A stretch of DNA of 64,000 bases from JALYUM01 sp036688685 (lineage in GTDB: Bacteria; Pseudomonadota; Gammaproteobacteria; Burkholderiales; Burkholderiaceae_D). The DNA lies in contig NZ_JAQQPS010000003.1 of the NCBI RefSeq assembly GCF_036688685.1, positions 282,073 to 346,072 on the forward strand. Direction: 5' to 3'. The translations under genes and the position numbers were made by a program. A model generated the notes under the pieces. That model had not been told where the DNA came from. It ran no database searches and saw nothing but the letters and a program-made list of their open reading frames with translations. This document shows positions 44,225-54,852 of this stretch, in pieces. Each line of letters starts with the position of its first letter. Within the stretch, counting starts at the first letter, position 1.

Positions 44225-44769
44225 CGGCGCGTGTCCGCAGGTGGCAACAACACCGGTGCGGGGTCGGCCCCGGCGGGATTGACGGCATGGTCGACGTCGC
44301 GCAGCAGCGACGCCAGCGCCTTGCGATTCGCTTCCGGCACCGCGCTGCTGGCCACGGCCACCTGCGCGGCCACGCGGAACTGGTGCAAATGCGCCAGCGC
44401 CAGGTTGGCGCGCGCCTTGGCCATGCCAGGATCGGCACGCAGGGCGCGTTCGCAGGCCAGCTGCGCGGCGGCGTACTGCTGCGTGCGCAGGTAGACGGTA
44501 CCGAGACGGAACCAGGCCTGGGCATCGTCCGGATACGCGGTCACGATGCTGACATACACATTCCCACCCTCGACCAGGCGGCCTTCGGCGATGGCCTTCT
44601 CGGCCAGCGCGGCCAGGCGCGAAGAGGCGCCTTGGGTCATGGTCTGGCCCGGCGCCGGCGCCAGCTCCGCGTCCGGCATGGGCCGCGTGGCGCAGCCGCC
44701 GGCCACCAAACAGGCGGCCAGCAGCGTGGTGTATTCGGCTTTTTTACTGATGTTTTTATTGCGCAGCAT
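44221..44769 (-). CDS. TadD-like TPR lipoprotein
   Basis: A 182-residue lipoprotein with lipobox LVAGGC (Cys26). It has about two tetratricopeptide-like repeats: LAALAEKAIAEGRLVEGG and AQAWFRLGTVYLRTQQYAAAQLACERAL. The TPR region resembles TadD, the pilotin-like lipoprotein that assists secretin assembly. It lies 12 bp downstream of tadC and overlaps the TadE-like gene. TadD proteins are usually longer, so assignment is by position and architecture. Confidence 0.72.
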   Translation of the reverse strand: MLRNKNISKKAEYTTLLAACLVAGGCATRPMPDAELAPAPGQTMTQGASSRLAALAEKAIAEGRLVEGGNVYVSIVTAYPDDAQAWFRLGTVYLRTQQYAAAQLACERALRADPGMAKARANLALAHLHQFRVAAQVAVASSAVPEANRKALASLLRDVDHAVNPAGADPAPVLLPPADTRR

Positions 44770-44781
44770 GGCGAACAGCTT

Positions 44782-45651
44782 TCAGTGAAATGCAGCCATC
44801 ATCTTGATCCCGATCGGGAAACCGATGACGACAAAGGTACAAGGGAAAATACAGAGGATGAGCGGGCCGAGCATCTTGACCGGCGCTTCCATGGCCAGTT
44901 TTTCGGCACGCGAAAAGCGCTCGTTGGTGCGCTGGGTCGATTGCGAACGCAACACGCCGCCCAGGCTGGCGCCGGTCTTTTCGGCCTGCACCAGCGCCGT
45001 GACGAGCGAGCTGATAGCCGAATTGTCGAGCCGCTCTTCGAGCATGCGCAGCGCATCGACGCGGTTGCGGCCGGAGCGGATTTCACGCAGCAGGCGGGCA
45101 AACGCGCGGCGCAAGGCGTTGTCGGATGTTTTCTCCACGGCGATGTTGAGCGCCACGGTAAGGTTGCAGCCCGATTCGATGGCCATGGTCAGCATGTCGA
45201 GAAAGTTCGGCAGGTTTTTCAGCACGTCGATTTCGAGGCGCTTGACTTGGTCGCGCATCCAGATCTCGAGGTAAAAGAAGCCAAACACCAGCCCCGCAGC
45301 GGGCACGAACAGGCTGCGTTTGCCGAGCCACAGGGACAGCAGCGTGACGATGCCGCCGATCAGCAAGGCATACACGATCTTGGCGGCGAACCACTGCTGC
45401 GGCGACAGCGCGTAGTCAAGCTCGACCTTGCGCAGGCGCCGGATCGTCTTTTCGCGGTATTCCACCGACAAATGCGGTGCGACATAGTGGGTCGCGATGC
45501 CGATCAGCGGCCACACCAGCGCCAGCGCTTTCGGCGGCTTGTCGGAATAGGTGCGGTCTTCATCCGGCACGGCGGTGACGACGCGGTAAATCACCGCCAC
45601 GATGCCGGTGACGGCCAGCGCGAACATCGCGGCGAACAGTATCGTTTGCAT
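44782..45651 (-). CDS. tadC: Tad pilus inner-membrane platform protein TadC
   Basis: A 289-residue protein of the type II secretion F family, with several membrane helices and the segment NLPNFLDMLTMAIESGCNL and FARLLREIRSGRNRVDAL. With TadB it forms the platform on which the pilus is built. The ATG at 45651 (MQTILFAAM) is used; the longer frame to 45804 lies over tadB. It follows tadB by 11 bp. Confidence 0.9.
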   Translation of the reverse strand: MQTILFAAMFALAVTGIVAVIYRVVTAVPDEDRTYSDKPPKALALVWPLIGIATHYVAPHLSVEYREKTIRRLRKVELDYALSPQQWFAAKIVYALLIGGIVTLLSLWLGKRSLFVPAAGLVFGFFYLEIWMRDQVKRLEIDVLKNLPNFLDMLTMAIESGCNLTVALNIAVEKTSDNALRRAFARLLREIRSGRNRVDALRMLEERLDNSAISSLVTALVQAEKTGASLGGVLRSQSTQRTNERFSRAEKLAMEAPVKMLGPLILCIFPCTFVVIGFPIGIKMMAAFH

Positions 45652-45662
45652 GGTCTGCTCCT

Positions 45663-46515
45663 TTATACGTTGATGGTGACGATCTTGCGGATCAGCACAT
45701 AGCCGACGAACTCGAGCATGAAAATCACGCCCAGCACGCCGTAGCCAAGCCAGCTGTTGTACAGCGGCGCCATGGCTTCCGGTTCGAGCTCGGTCAGGAT
45801 CCACATCAGGAACAGCGGCAGCGCGCCCACGATCAGGCCCTGCAGCTTTCCCTGCGACGTCAGCGCGGTAATCTTGTCTTCCATCTGCAGCTTCTTGCGC
45901 ATGGTGTCGGCCAGGCGCTCGAGCGACTCGGTCAGGTTGCCGCCCACTTCGCGCGCGATGCGCATGCTGGTGGTGAACATCGTGTATTCGGCCGACTGGA
46001 TGCGTCCTTCCAGTTCATCGAGCACGTCGTCCATGTTCACGCCCATGCGCAGCTTGCGCACCACCAGCGAGAATTCCTGGTTCGACGGCTTCGGCAGCTG
46101 CTCGGCCAGCAGGCCCAGCGCCTGCGGCAGCGACAGGCCTGAACGCAGGCCGCCGACCAGCGCGTCGAGCACGTCGGGCAACTGGCGGATCAGGACATGG
46201 CGGCGTTTCGCTTTCAGGCGCTTGTGCACCAGGCCAGGGCCGAACAGGCAGACCACGGCGCCACCCAGCGCCAGCACCGGGTTGCCGCTGACTATGAGCA
46301 GCAGCAACGGCACCAGCACGGTGGCGGCGACGCTGATCTGGGTGAGCTGACGGCCATCCATGAAAATGAACATCTCGGAGAACTTGACGTTGGTCGCGGC
46401 CAGCACGTTTTGCTGGTACGCCGCGGCGAACTGGCGCCCCAGCGCCCACAAGGCCGTCACAGCCATCACCACCGTCACCGCAAAGCCCAGCGCAACGACG
46501 GACGACATCGCACCG

Positions 46516-46523
<8 letters not shown>
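45663..46523 (-). CDS. tadB: Tad pilus inner-membrane platform protein TadB
   Basis: A 286-residue T2SF-type membrane protein with QLPDVLDALVGGLRSGLSLPQAL and MFTTSMRIAREVGGNLTESLERLADTMR-type segments that recur in TadB. It couples with TadC and the ATPase. The start overlaps the last codons of the ATPase gene by 8 bp. Confidence 0.9.
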
Positions 46524-48234
<1,711 letters not shown>

Positions 48235-48237
48235 GGC

Positions 48238-49611
48238 TTACTCCGTGATCAGCAAAGGTGCGGCTTTATTTGGCAACAAATCGTGGTCGCGCACCGATTT
48301 GTCGAACTCGTACAGCTTCTGCTTGTTCAGGTCGCGCGCACCCGGATTCGGGTTGGCGGTCGGCGTGATCACGCGCGGCGTGATGACGATCGCCACTTCG
48401 CGGGTCGCGGTGCTGCGCGACTTGTCGCCGAACAGGCCGCCTACCAGCGGCAGGTTGCCCAGGCCGGGCAATTTCTGGGTCGACTTGGAGCCTTCGAACG
48501 AATACATGCCGTTCAGGACCACCGTCTCGCCATCGCGGGCATTGAATTCGGCGGTCGACTTGCGCTTCAGGAAGCCGGGAATGCCGAGCACGGTCACGGA
48601 CGGGTCGATGCTGCTGACCTCGACGTCCACCTTGGCGTAGATGGCGCCGGACTTGTCGGTGACGGGCGTCACTTCCAGGATCACGCCGTATTCCTTCATC
48701 TGCACTTCGCTCTGGCCCAGTGCGCTCACGACCGGCAAGGGAATTTCGCCGCCGGCGACAAAGCGCGCCTTCGAACCGCTGCGGGTGGTCAGACTTGGCG
48801 CGGCCAGCACTTCGGCTTCGCCGTCCTGCACCAGCAAATTAATGCGCGACGTGATCAGGCTGGTCAGATTGATGAAACCCTGCGGCGACCACACCTTGCC
48901 CGGCAGCGCCACGCTGCTCAGGTCAATGCCGCTGGTGCCGGCAGGCGGCACGTAACGGAAGGTCGAATTGCTGTAAAAATCGGCCAGCACGCCGGCGTTC
49001 GGGCCGTTGATCGACGAGTCCCAGCGAATGCCCAGGTCGCGCGAACCCTTGGTGGAGAGCTCAAGTACCTTGACGTCCAGGTAAATCATTTTTTCCCAGC
49101 CGACCTTGCCGACGAAGTTCACCACCTGCTCAGGAAACATCTTCTGGATGGCCTGCACGCGCTCCTGGTTGGTGTCGCTGACCATGTCGCCTTCGAGCAC
49201 GATTTTCGAGCCGGCCACGCGCGCCGTGACGTTTTCCACGCTGGTCAACAGACGCTTGACGTCTTCCAGCGTGGCTTGCACATTCGCTTCGCGCACGGTC
49301 ACTGTCAGCACCCGTTCGGTGCCGTTTTTGAGCCACAGGTGCAAGGTGGTGGTACCGGCTGTTTCGGCCAGCACCAGCAATTGCTTACCCGCCAGGCTGG
49401 AAGCGGAAATGATCTTGCCGTTGCCGATGGCAATCCGGCTCGGAGCCAGCGGCAGCACTTTCGCTTCACCGGCGTACAGTTCAAGGTCGGGCACACTGGC
49501 CGAATGGGCCGGCGCCGAAGGCAATACCAGCAACACGATCGCCATGACGAGGGCAAACACCGACGCGAGGACACCACCGGTATGCCGGGACAAATTCATC
49601 AAGTTTCTCAT
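48238..49611 (-). CDS. cpaC: Tad pilus secretin (CpaC/RcpA)
   Basis: A 457-residue outer-membrane secretin with a signal peptide (about 30 residues). The N-terminal domain has the BON-like RVLTVTVREANVQATLEDVKRLL and the secretin domain the C-terminal VTPVTDKSGAIYAKVDVEVS and SSID. The ring conducts the pilus through the outer membrane. It begins 6 bp after the CpaB stop and its stop is 3 bp before the ATPase start, so the genes are tightly coupled. Confidence 0.9.
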   Translation of the reverse strand: MRNLMNLSRHTGGVLASVFALVMAIVLLVLPSAPAHSASVPDLELYAGEAKVLPLAPSRIAIGNGKIISASSLAGKQLLVLAETAGTTTLHLWLKNGTERVLTVTVREANVQATLEDVKRLLTSVENVTARVAGSKIVLEGDMVSDTNQERVQAIQKMFPEQVVNFVGKVGWEKMIYLDVKVLELSTKGSRDLGIRWDSSINGPNAGVLADFYSNSTFRYVPPAGTSGIDLSSVALPGKVWSPQGFINLTSLITSRINLLVQDGEAEVLAAPSLTTRSGSKARFVAGGEIPLPVVSALGQSEVQMKEYGVILEVTPVTDKSGAIYAKVDVEVSSIDPSVTVLGIPGFLKRKSTAEFNARDGETVVLNGMYSFEGSKSTQKLPGLGNLPLVGGLFGDKSRSTATREVAIVITPRVITPTANPNPGARDLNKQKLYEFDKSVRDHDLLPNKAAPLLITE

Positions 49612-49617
49612 GCGCGC

Positions 49618-50700
49618 TTATTGTTTCATTAGTGAAGGAGGAATGGCCGTGGCCCTGGCCGGATCGGGTACGACGCCCAGGCGGCTGCGGACATCGCCCG
49701 CATTGGCCTGGGTGGGAATTGGTGCGGGCGTCGCTGGTTTGGCACCCGCGGCGCCGGCGGCGCCGAACAGCGCGGCAAGCGGGTTATCGCCCTCCGCGAT
49801 GCGCGAGCGGCTGGTGCCGCCGCCCATGCCGCCGACGATCATTTCGATGAAGCTGCCGTTGCCACCGACAGCGCCATCCGGACCGGCGGCGGGCCGCGCG
49901 GCGACCTCCTTGAAGGTCGATTCGTCCAGCACCGACTTGGCCAGGATCTGCTTGTCGTCGGGATTACGCAGCACGGCTGTCAGGGTGCCCAGCTTCTGCG
50001 CCAGCAAGACCTGCTCGGCCTGGGCTGGCGTCACGGTCAGGGTCACGGTGCTGAAGGCCATGTCCACTTCTTGTTTGCCGCCGCCTTCCGTCGCGACGAC
50101 GCGCTTTTGGGTTGTCTTGCCGGTTGCCATCACAGGCACGGCCTGCAGAATCGGGCGGACATGCATCAATTCCTTCGGCACACCGTTCGGCTCTGCTGCT
50201 TGCTTGTAAGAATTGGCTGTGGTTCCGTTGCCGGTGTAGACCAGGTCGATGATGTCGCCCGGGACCAGCATGCCCGAGATCGAACTGATCTCGTCGACCG
50301 GAAACGTGATCGCGCGCTCGCCCTTGGCCACCGTCATCGACAGCGCCGCCCGGTCGCCGCGCTCAAGCGCGCCGCGGTCGATCGGGTCGCCCGGTTTCAG
50401 CGCGACCATGACCTTCTGGCCGAGCACATTGTCGAGCGCATCCGGCGACAGCGCCGTGCTGGCAAGGTAGCGTTCCGGGATGGTGCGCACCGCCAGGTTG
50501 CTGTTGTCCAGCACGCCGCCGGCCGGGATGTCGAGCTTGGCAACGATCACCTGGCGCGATTTATAGGCACCGGCCAACTGGGTTTCAGCATTGGCCAGAT
50601 AATTGCTCATGTAGTAGTTCGCACCCACAAAGCACAGGACACCGAGGCCGACGGCGCCTCCTAACAACAGCGTATTCTTGGAAAGTTTCAAAGCAGGCAA
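49618..50700 (-). CDS. cpaB: Tad pilus assembly protein CpaB (RcpC)
   Basis: A 360-residue periplasmic protein with an N-terminal hydrophobic anchor (LLLGGAVGLGVLCFVGANYY), an SAF-type domain (VIVAKLDIPAGGVLDNSNL and ALKPGDPIDRGAL) and the RcpC/CpaB domain. It assists secretin assembly or function. The frame opens with TTG at 50700; no good ribosome-binding site is visible and another in-frame TTG at 50691 is possible, so the exact start is uncertain. The C-terminal third is Gly/Ala/Pro-rich. Confidence 0.87.
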   Translation of the reverse strand: MPALKLSKNTLLLGGAVGLGVLCFVGANYYMSNYLANAETQLAGAYKSRQVIVAKLDIPAGGVLDNSNLAVRTIPERYLASTALSPDALDNVLGQKVMVALKPGDPIDRGALERGDRAALSMTVAKGERAITFPVDEISSISGMLVPGDIIDLVYTGNGTTANSYKQAAEPNGVPKELMHVRPILQAVPVMATGKTTQKRVVATEGGGKQEVDMAFSTVTLTVTPAQAEQVLLAQKLGTLTAVLRNPDDKQILAKSVLDESTFKEVAARPAAGPDGAVGGNGSFIEMIVGGMGGGTSRSRIAEGDNPLAALFGAAGAAGAKPATPAPIPTQANAGDVRSRLGVVPDPARATAIPPSLMKQ

Positions 50701-50711
50701 TCAGGCAAAGG

Positions 50712-50915
50712 TTAGGAAACGGATATTAGAAAAGAATAGCTGCGGAAAAACGACCGCACGGCACGCGCCAGGTAGTCGGCCAGCGCCATGTTGTCAGTCA
50801 ATGCGGTGGGCACGAACAGGGCCGCAGCAACGACGCCGGTGACGATCATGTACTCAACCATTGCCTGGCCCCGACGCCTGCTCAGGTGTTTGTGAAACAT
50901 GGGCTGCTTCCTCAT
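50712..50915 (-). CDS. Flp-like small prepilin 2
   Basis: A 67-residue peptide with the class III prepilin pattern RRG-QAMVEY followed by the hydrophobic helix MIVTGVVAAALFVPTAL. Glu is at +5 and Tyr at +6 after the processed Gly, exactly as in Flp pilins. The tail (YLARAVRSFFRSYSFLISVS) is short. It differs from the main Flp gene 3.7 kb upstream in the operon and may be a minor pilin. The ATG overlaps the previous stop by four bases. Confidence 0.7.
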   Translation of the reverse strand: MRKQPMFHKHLSRRRGQAMVEYMIVTGVVAAALFVPTALTDNMALADYLARAVRSFFRSYSFLISVS

Positions 50916-51571
50916 TTGACGATACTGATCATGACCAGCGCCCCGCTTTGCTGGCCGCTGAGGATGGCGTCGAACTGCTCGCTGCCGCGGTTGGCCGACA
51001 GGCGCATGGCGCTGCCATGTTTTTTCGGCGCGTCGCGCTGCCAGTTTTCGGCCTTCAAGGCCTGGTCGAACGCGAGGGCAGTCGCCTCAACCGATCGGCG
51101 CGACACGGCCACGATTTGCTGCGACACGCGGCCCTGGTCGCTGGAATCGATCACCTGCAGCGATTCCACCTGGGCCGGCAGGCGCAAGCCCAGCACCGGC
51201 GTGCGCGTGTCTGCGGGCGACGTCAACGCCACAAAACCGTCGACCTGCGTTCCAGAGGTTCGCACCTGAAAACTGCGGTGCTGTGCGCCCACTGTCTGGT
51301 TCAGCACGGTCCAGATCTGCATCTGGCTGCGCAGCACCGGCTCGTGCCGCGGGTTGCGCTCCCAGTTCGCCTGTACCTCGCGCAGCAGCGCTTCGGCACT
51401 CTGCGTGCTCTGGAACGCACGAATCGTCATTGGCGTGCCATTCATGCGCAAGCTGTCGCCCATCGCATCGAGCGCCAGCGTGTCCGGCATGTCCTGCCAG
51501 CCACCGCCAGCGCACGCCCATGCGGGCAGGCAGAACGCGGCCAGTACCAGCGCATTTTTTATCGCACACAT
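50912..51571 (-). CDS. periplasmic protein of unknown function in the Tad locus
   Basis: A 219-residue protein with a signal peptide ending AWACA. I do not recognise the family. The mature part has a mixed alpha/beta pattern with no cysteine-rich region, no lipobox and no membrane helix; segments include TPMTIRAFQSTQSAEALLRE and QRDAPKKHGSAMRLSANRG. It sits between two prepilin-like genes and overlaps both (13 bp and 4 bp), so it is translated with them and is likely a pilus accessory. GGAGG lies six bases before its ATG. Confidence 0.6.
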   Translation of the reverse strand: MCAIKNALVLAAFCLPAWACAGGGWQDMPDTLALDAMGDSLRMNGTPMTIRAFQSTQSAEALLREVQANWERNPRHEPVLRSQMQIWTVLNQTVGAQHRSFQVRTSGTQVDGFVALTSPADTRTPVLGLRLPAQVESLQVIDSSDQGRVSQQIVAVSRRSVEATALAFDQALKAENWQRDAPKKHGSAMRLSANRGSEQFDAILSGQQSGALVMISIVK

Positions 51572-52395
51572 GCACCGCCTCCGCGATAGACCGGCAACAC
51601 TGCCGCGCTTTCGACGCGGTCGGATGGCACGATGTCAGGACAGACTTGTCCGAAATGCAGGTTTTTGAAGGACGGTTCGAAGATGCTGATGGCCTTTTCA
51701 ATAGGTTCCAGAAAACCGTTGATCTGGGTAATGGGTCCGGCAACCGTGAAGGTGCGTGCACGTAGCGCCGCCTGGCGCGGCCCGCTGGCATCCCATTGTT
51801 CCGTGATGACCGACGAACTTTCGCGCAACGTCAGGTTCAAGGCGTCGAGCGGCGCCGGCAGCGCGGCGATATTGTTGAGCTTGACGACTACCTTGCCGGT
51901 GACGGTAGCGCCTTGCGGCAGCGGCTCGCCACCAGTGATTGCATCAAGCATGCCGCTGATCACACCCAGGCCTTCGGCAATGGTTTTGGTTGCCAATCCC
52001 GCCAACGGACCGGTGGACGTCGTGACGCCCACATCATCAGGACGGGCAATCAGGCGCGCTTCCTCGACGCTCGCGCTACGCGTGCTGTGGTCGCGCCACA
52101 CGGCCGACTGCGTCGTCCAGTCGGCGCCGTTGACCAGGCCATCGGTACTTTTGAGCGCATCCGTATTCCAGGTATAGAAGCGCGCACGTACCTGATTTTG
52201 TATCTGGGTATCGTTCATTGCGCCAGCCGAATGGACGGTGCGCTCCCAGGCAGAATAGCGCGCCGCCTGGATGGTACTGGCCTGAATATCATGGAATTTT
52301 CCAAGATAAATAATTCCCAGAAACAGCATGACGATCACGCCCAGAATCACGGCCATTTCGACCATCGCCTGGCCGCGTTCCGGCGCACGCATCAT
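51559..52395 (-). CDS. TadE-like pseudopilin 2
   Basis: A 278-residue protein opening with PERG-QAMVEM and a hydrophobic helix (AVILGVIVMLFLGIIYLG), the TadE/TadG-like prepilin signature with Glu at +5. A periplasmic domain of about 240 residues follows (ASTIQAARYSAWERTVHS; Cys near the C-terminus in FGQVCPDIV and GGACVR). It overlaps the lipoprotein gene upstream by four bases. It is probably a minor pilin or tip component. Confidence 0.75.
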   Translation of the reverse strand: MMRAPERGQAMVEMAVILGVIVMLFLGIIYLGKFHDIQASTIQAARYSAWERTVHSAGAMNDTQIQNQVRARFYTWNTDALKSTDGLVNGADWTTQSAVWRDHSTRSASVEEARLIARPDDVGVTTSTGPLAGLATKTIAEGLGVISGMLDAITGGEPLPQGATVTGKVVVKLNNIAALPAPLDALNLTLRESSSVITEQWDASGPRQAALRARTFTVAGPITQINGFLEPIEKAISIFEPSFKNLHFGQVCPDIVPSDRVESAAVLPVYRGGGACVR

Positions 52396-53129
52396 TTGGC
52401 CGGTCCGGCCAGGAACAACGCAGGATCGACCGGTTTGCCGACCACCAGCGACACCGGCTCAAGCACCAAGGATTTCACCCCCAAACGCTTCGAAACATAG
52501 ACCGGACGGTATTCTTCCCTTACCAGCACAAGTGCCGGATCGACAATGCACGTGTCGGTGTCACTGCATTTGAGCTGCACGCCGTTGATGACCTTGGGGC
52601 GCGTATGAAGCGCCACCAGTGCGGTGCGAAAGGGCTCGGTCATGACGCGTTGCGGTTCCCCGATGGTGACAGTGCCGTCATGATCGATGTTGGTATGTTG
52701 CACCTGGCCGCCACTGGTGACGTAGATGTCCTGCCTGCTAAAGATGCGCAACGCGCAGCCATTGAGCTTGTCTGACGCACCAGGAACCTCGTCCATCCAG
52801 TACGTCACCTCGCGCTTCACGTCACGCTGGCCGTCGTTGGCATAGGTCACGCGACTTTCGACGAAATCGGGCGGTATCGTGGGAAACGGTTTGACCGCTT
52901 CGTGCAGCAACTCGGCAGCTGCCACGCACAATTTATACACGCCCCGTTCAACCCCAAAGAACTTGTCCAGCGATTCCGGACGAATCTGGGTGACCAGCAC
53001 GTAGCTCTTTTCCTTGGCGGGTGGCGCCGCAACGCCGTTGTTGCAAGCGGCCAGCAGCAGCGCCGGCGCCAGTGCCAGTGCCATGCCCAGCCTTGCTGTC
53101 GATGGTTCTTTTACGCGTCTCATCCACAT
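52392..53129 (-). CDS. four-cysteine lipoprotein of the Tad locus, copy 2 (uncharacterised)
   Basis: A 245-residue lipoprotein with lipobox LLLAAC, paralogous to 42042-42779. The same four mature-domain cysteines are present (in LCVAA, GCALR, LKCS and TCIVD) and the C-terminal LEPVSLVVGKPVDPALF is nearly identical to copy 1. The family is not one I recognise. The ATG at 53129 has AGGAG seven bases before it, inside the end of the TadG-like gene (10 bp overlap). Position among pilin-like genes suggests a role in pilus assembly at the outer membrane. Confidence 0.75.
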   Translation of the reverse strand: MWMRRVKEPSTARLGMALALAPALLLAACNNGVAAPPAKEKSYVLVTQIRPESLDKFFGVERGVYKLCVAAAELLHEAVKPFPTIPPDFVESRVTYANDGQRDVKREVTYWMDEVPGASDKLNGCALRIFSRQDIYVTSGGQVQHTNIDHDGTVTIGEPQRVMTEPFRTALVALHTRPKVINGVQLKCSDTDTCIVDPALVLVREEYRPVYVSKRLGVKSLVLEPVSLVVGKPVDPALFLAGPAK

Positions 53130-54502
53130 GTTCCTGCTCCTGCAAAGATTGTTTCAAATGCTGCCAGTTTCTTGGCGCCCCCTGCCACCAGGCGGGTTGC
53201 CGGGCTCGGCGTTGCCAACGATGCGCGCCAGTACGGATTGAACAGGCTGGGCCGCTCAATACCGCCATCCTTGCGGCTTTCGCCCACGGGCCGCTCGAAG
53301 GCCACGCAGGCCTCCGCCAGGCCGTAGACGCCTTTGGTATCGGTGTATTGGGGGTCGAGCGCAAGTACGGTTCCGTCTACCATGGCAACTTTGGCGCCGA
53401 ATGCACTATCTGCCGTAGGCACCTTGCTATCGGCAATGATGACCTCCACCGCAAACGACAGTTTTTGCTTGGCTGTATTCGCCGTGTCGAGGTCCTTCAG
53501 GTCGCGGTAGTTGGGAAAAGCGCCGCCTACGCTCCTCGCTTGCTTTGTCGTATTGGCGGCGCTGCGTGCGGAAAAGCCGTCGCCGCGATTCCAGTCGCTG
53601 CCTTCGCCGTGCGTCCCGATTCCCTGCACCGCTGCTTTCGTGCTGTAGGCCTGCGCCCCGCCCCATCCAAGGGGAACGCCTCTGCAACTGCGGAAGGCTC
53701 GCCACCAACATAACTGCGCCGAATCGAGCCCTTTCCAGGCATCGAAATTGACCAGATCGGTTCCGCCTTGCTTCTGAATTTTTGCCACGAACAGGAAATT
53801 GAGATCCCACGGGCGATTTTGTGAAAAGCCGTCGCGCGAATCAAGCGCCACCGCGCGCAAGCGCTTGCGGCCATCGCCACTTGTTTTGTCGGGCTTGCTG
53901 GTGCTGGTATAGGTCTCGGTGAAGTTATCCCAGCTCTTCAGGTTCAACCCCATCAGCGCTTTGCCGCCCAGCGATATTTCAGCGCCGTTCTTGCTGGCTA
54001 TGTCACTGGCAATGTCCCACGCGGCTGCGGCCCCGGGTGTGTTGAAGGCTTTCTGTGCCTTGTGCTCCGCAAGCGCAAGCGTACGCGCCGCTGCTTCGAA
54101 CGTGGGCATTGTGCTTTGCATGGTGTCATCGACCCTGTTCAGTGCCTGGGAAATGGCAGTTGTGGCAGTTCCCAGATACGGAATGAAGCGGGCGATCATA
54201 TTGATATGATTGACGAAATTCGCCATGTAATCGATCCATGAACGCAGGCTGACCGACTGGGCGATCGTAACTTCGTTGACGATCATGGCGCGGTTCATGT
54301 ACGCCTGAAAATTGAGGGTGCGCGCTTCCCATACCGCGCCGCTATATGCAGCGGCATCGGCGGCATTCATTGCACGCATTTTGGCATTGGTGACCTGGCC
54401 CGAATTGAACGACACCAGCAGCATGCCGATCATCGCTGCGGCAAATCCCAGGAACACGACCAGTGCCTGTCCTTTTGCGCGCTTTACCAGGATTTTTTTC
54501 AT
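53120..54502 (-). CDS. TadG-like pilus assembly protein
   Basis: A 460-residue protein with an N-terminal helix (KRAKGQALVVFLGFAAAM) and the NAADAAAYSGAVWEARTLNF segment characteristic of Tad-family (TadE/G-like) domains. It lacks the Glu at +5 after Gly (QALVVF), so it is probably anchored but not processed like a pilin. A long periplasmic region follows. It lies 86 bp after the Flp pilin stop, past a stem-loop. TadG proteins are linked to adhesion or pilus attachment in other bacteria. Confidence 0.8.
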   Translation of the reverse strand: MKKILVKRAKGQALVVFLGFAAAMIGMLLVSFNSGQVTNAKMRAMNAADAAAYSGAVWEARTLNFQAYMNRAMIVNEVTIAQSVSLRSWIDYMANFVNHINMIARFIPYLGTATTAISQALNRVDDTMQSTMPTFEAAARTLALAEHKAQKAFNTPGAAAAWDIASDIASKNGAEISLGGKALMGLNLKSWDNFTETYTSTSKPDKTSGDGRKRLRAVALDSRDGFSQNRPWDLNFLFVAKIQKQGGTDLVNFDAWKGLDSAQLCWWRAFRSCRGVPLGWGGAQAYSTKAAVQGIGTHGEGSDWNRGDGFSARSAANTTKQARSVGGAFPNYRDLKDLDTANTAKQKLSFAVEVIIADSKVPTADSAFGAKVAMVDGTVLALDPQYTDTKGVYGLAEACVAFERPVGESRKDGGIERPSLFNPYWRASLATPSPATRLVAGGAKKLAAFETIFAGAGTCG

Positions 54503-54554
54503 ATGCTGCCTCGACAGCCGGGGGCTGGATGATTAAAAACGACACTGACAGATT

Positions 54555-54578
54555 GGTGGCGCTGATAGCAGCACCACC
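54555..54578 (-). terminator. stem-loop between flp and the downstream tad genes
   Basis: On the minus strand, GGTGGTGCTG-CTAT-CAGCGCCACC forms a ten-pair stem with one G-U pair and a four-base loop, 10 bases after the pilin stop. No immediate U-run follows; TTTTT comes about 20 bases later. It looks like an mRNA-stabilising or partial-termination structure that would let the pilin outnumber the assembly proteins. Confidence 0.55.
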
Positions 54579-54588
54579 TTGTTGTGCA

Positions 54589-54852
54589 TTACTTCTTGAT
54601 GTCCTCGAAATTGCTCAAGCTTTTCGCAGTGCCATTATTATTCGAGGCAGTTTGCCCCGTACCCACCAGTTTACGCGCGCCGCCGCTTTCGGCACCGGCA
54701 AGGGTCGATGCCGCAACTGACGTCTGACCGCGGATAATGTCACCGAATGCCTGATACACGCCGATTGCAGCAACCGCGATCAAAGCCACGATAATGATGT
54801 ACTCGGTCATGCCTTGGCCAAGCTGGGCGCGGCGCAGATTAAATTGTTTCAA
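54589..54852 (-). CDS. flp: Flp-type major pilin
   Basis: An 87-residue prepilin. The class III cleavage context RRAQLG-QGMTEY gives Glu at +5 and Tyr at +6, followed by the hydrophobic helix IIIVALIAVAAIGVYQAF. The C-terminal part is longer than in most Flp pilins and Ser/Gly/Asn-rich (GTGQTASNNNGTAKSLSNF). The start is TTG at 54852 with AGGAG seven bases upstream; no ATG lies before the cleavage site, so TTG is required. It heads the minus-strand pilus operon. Confidence 0.85.
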   Translation of the reverse strand: MKQFNLRRAQLGQGMTEYIIIVALIAVAAIGVYQAFGDIIRGQTSVAASTLAGAESGGARKLVGTGQTASNNNGTAKSLSNFEDIKK

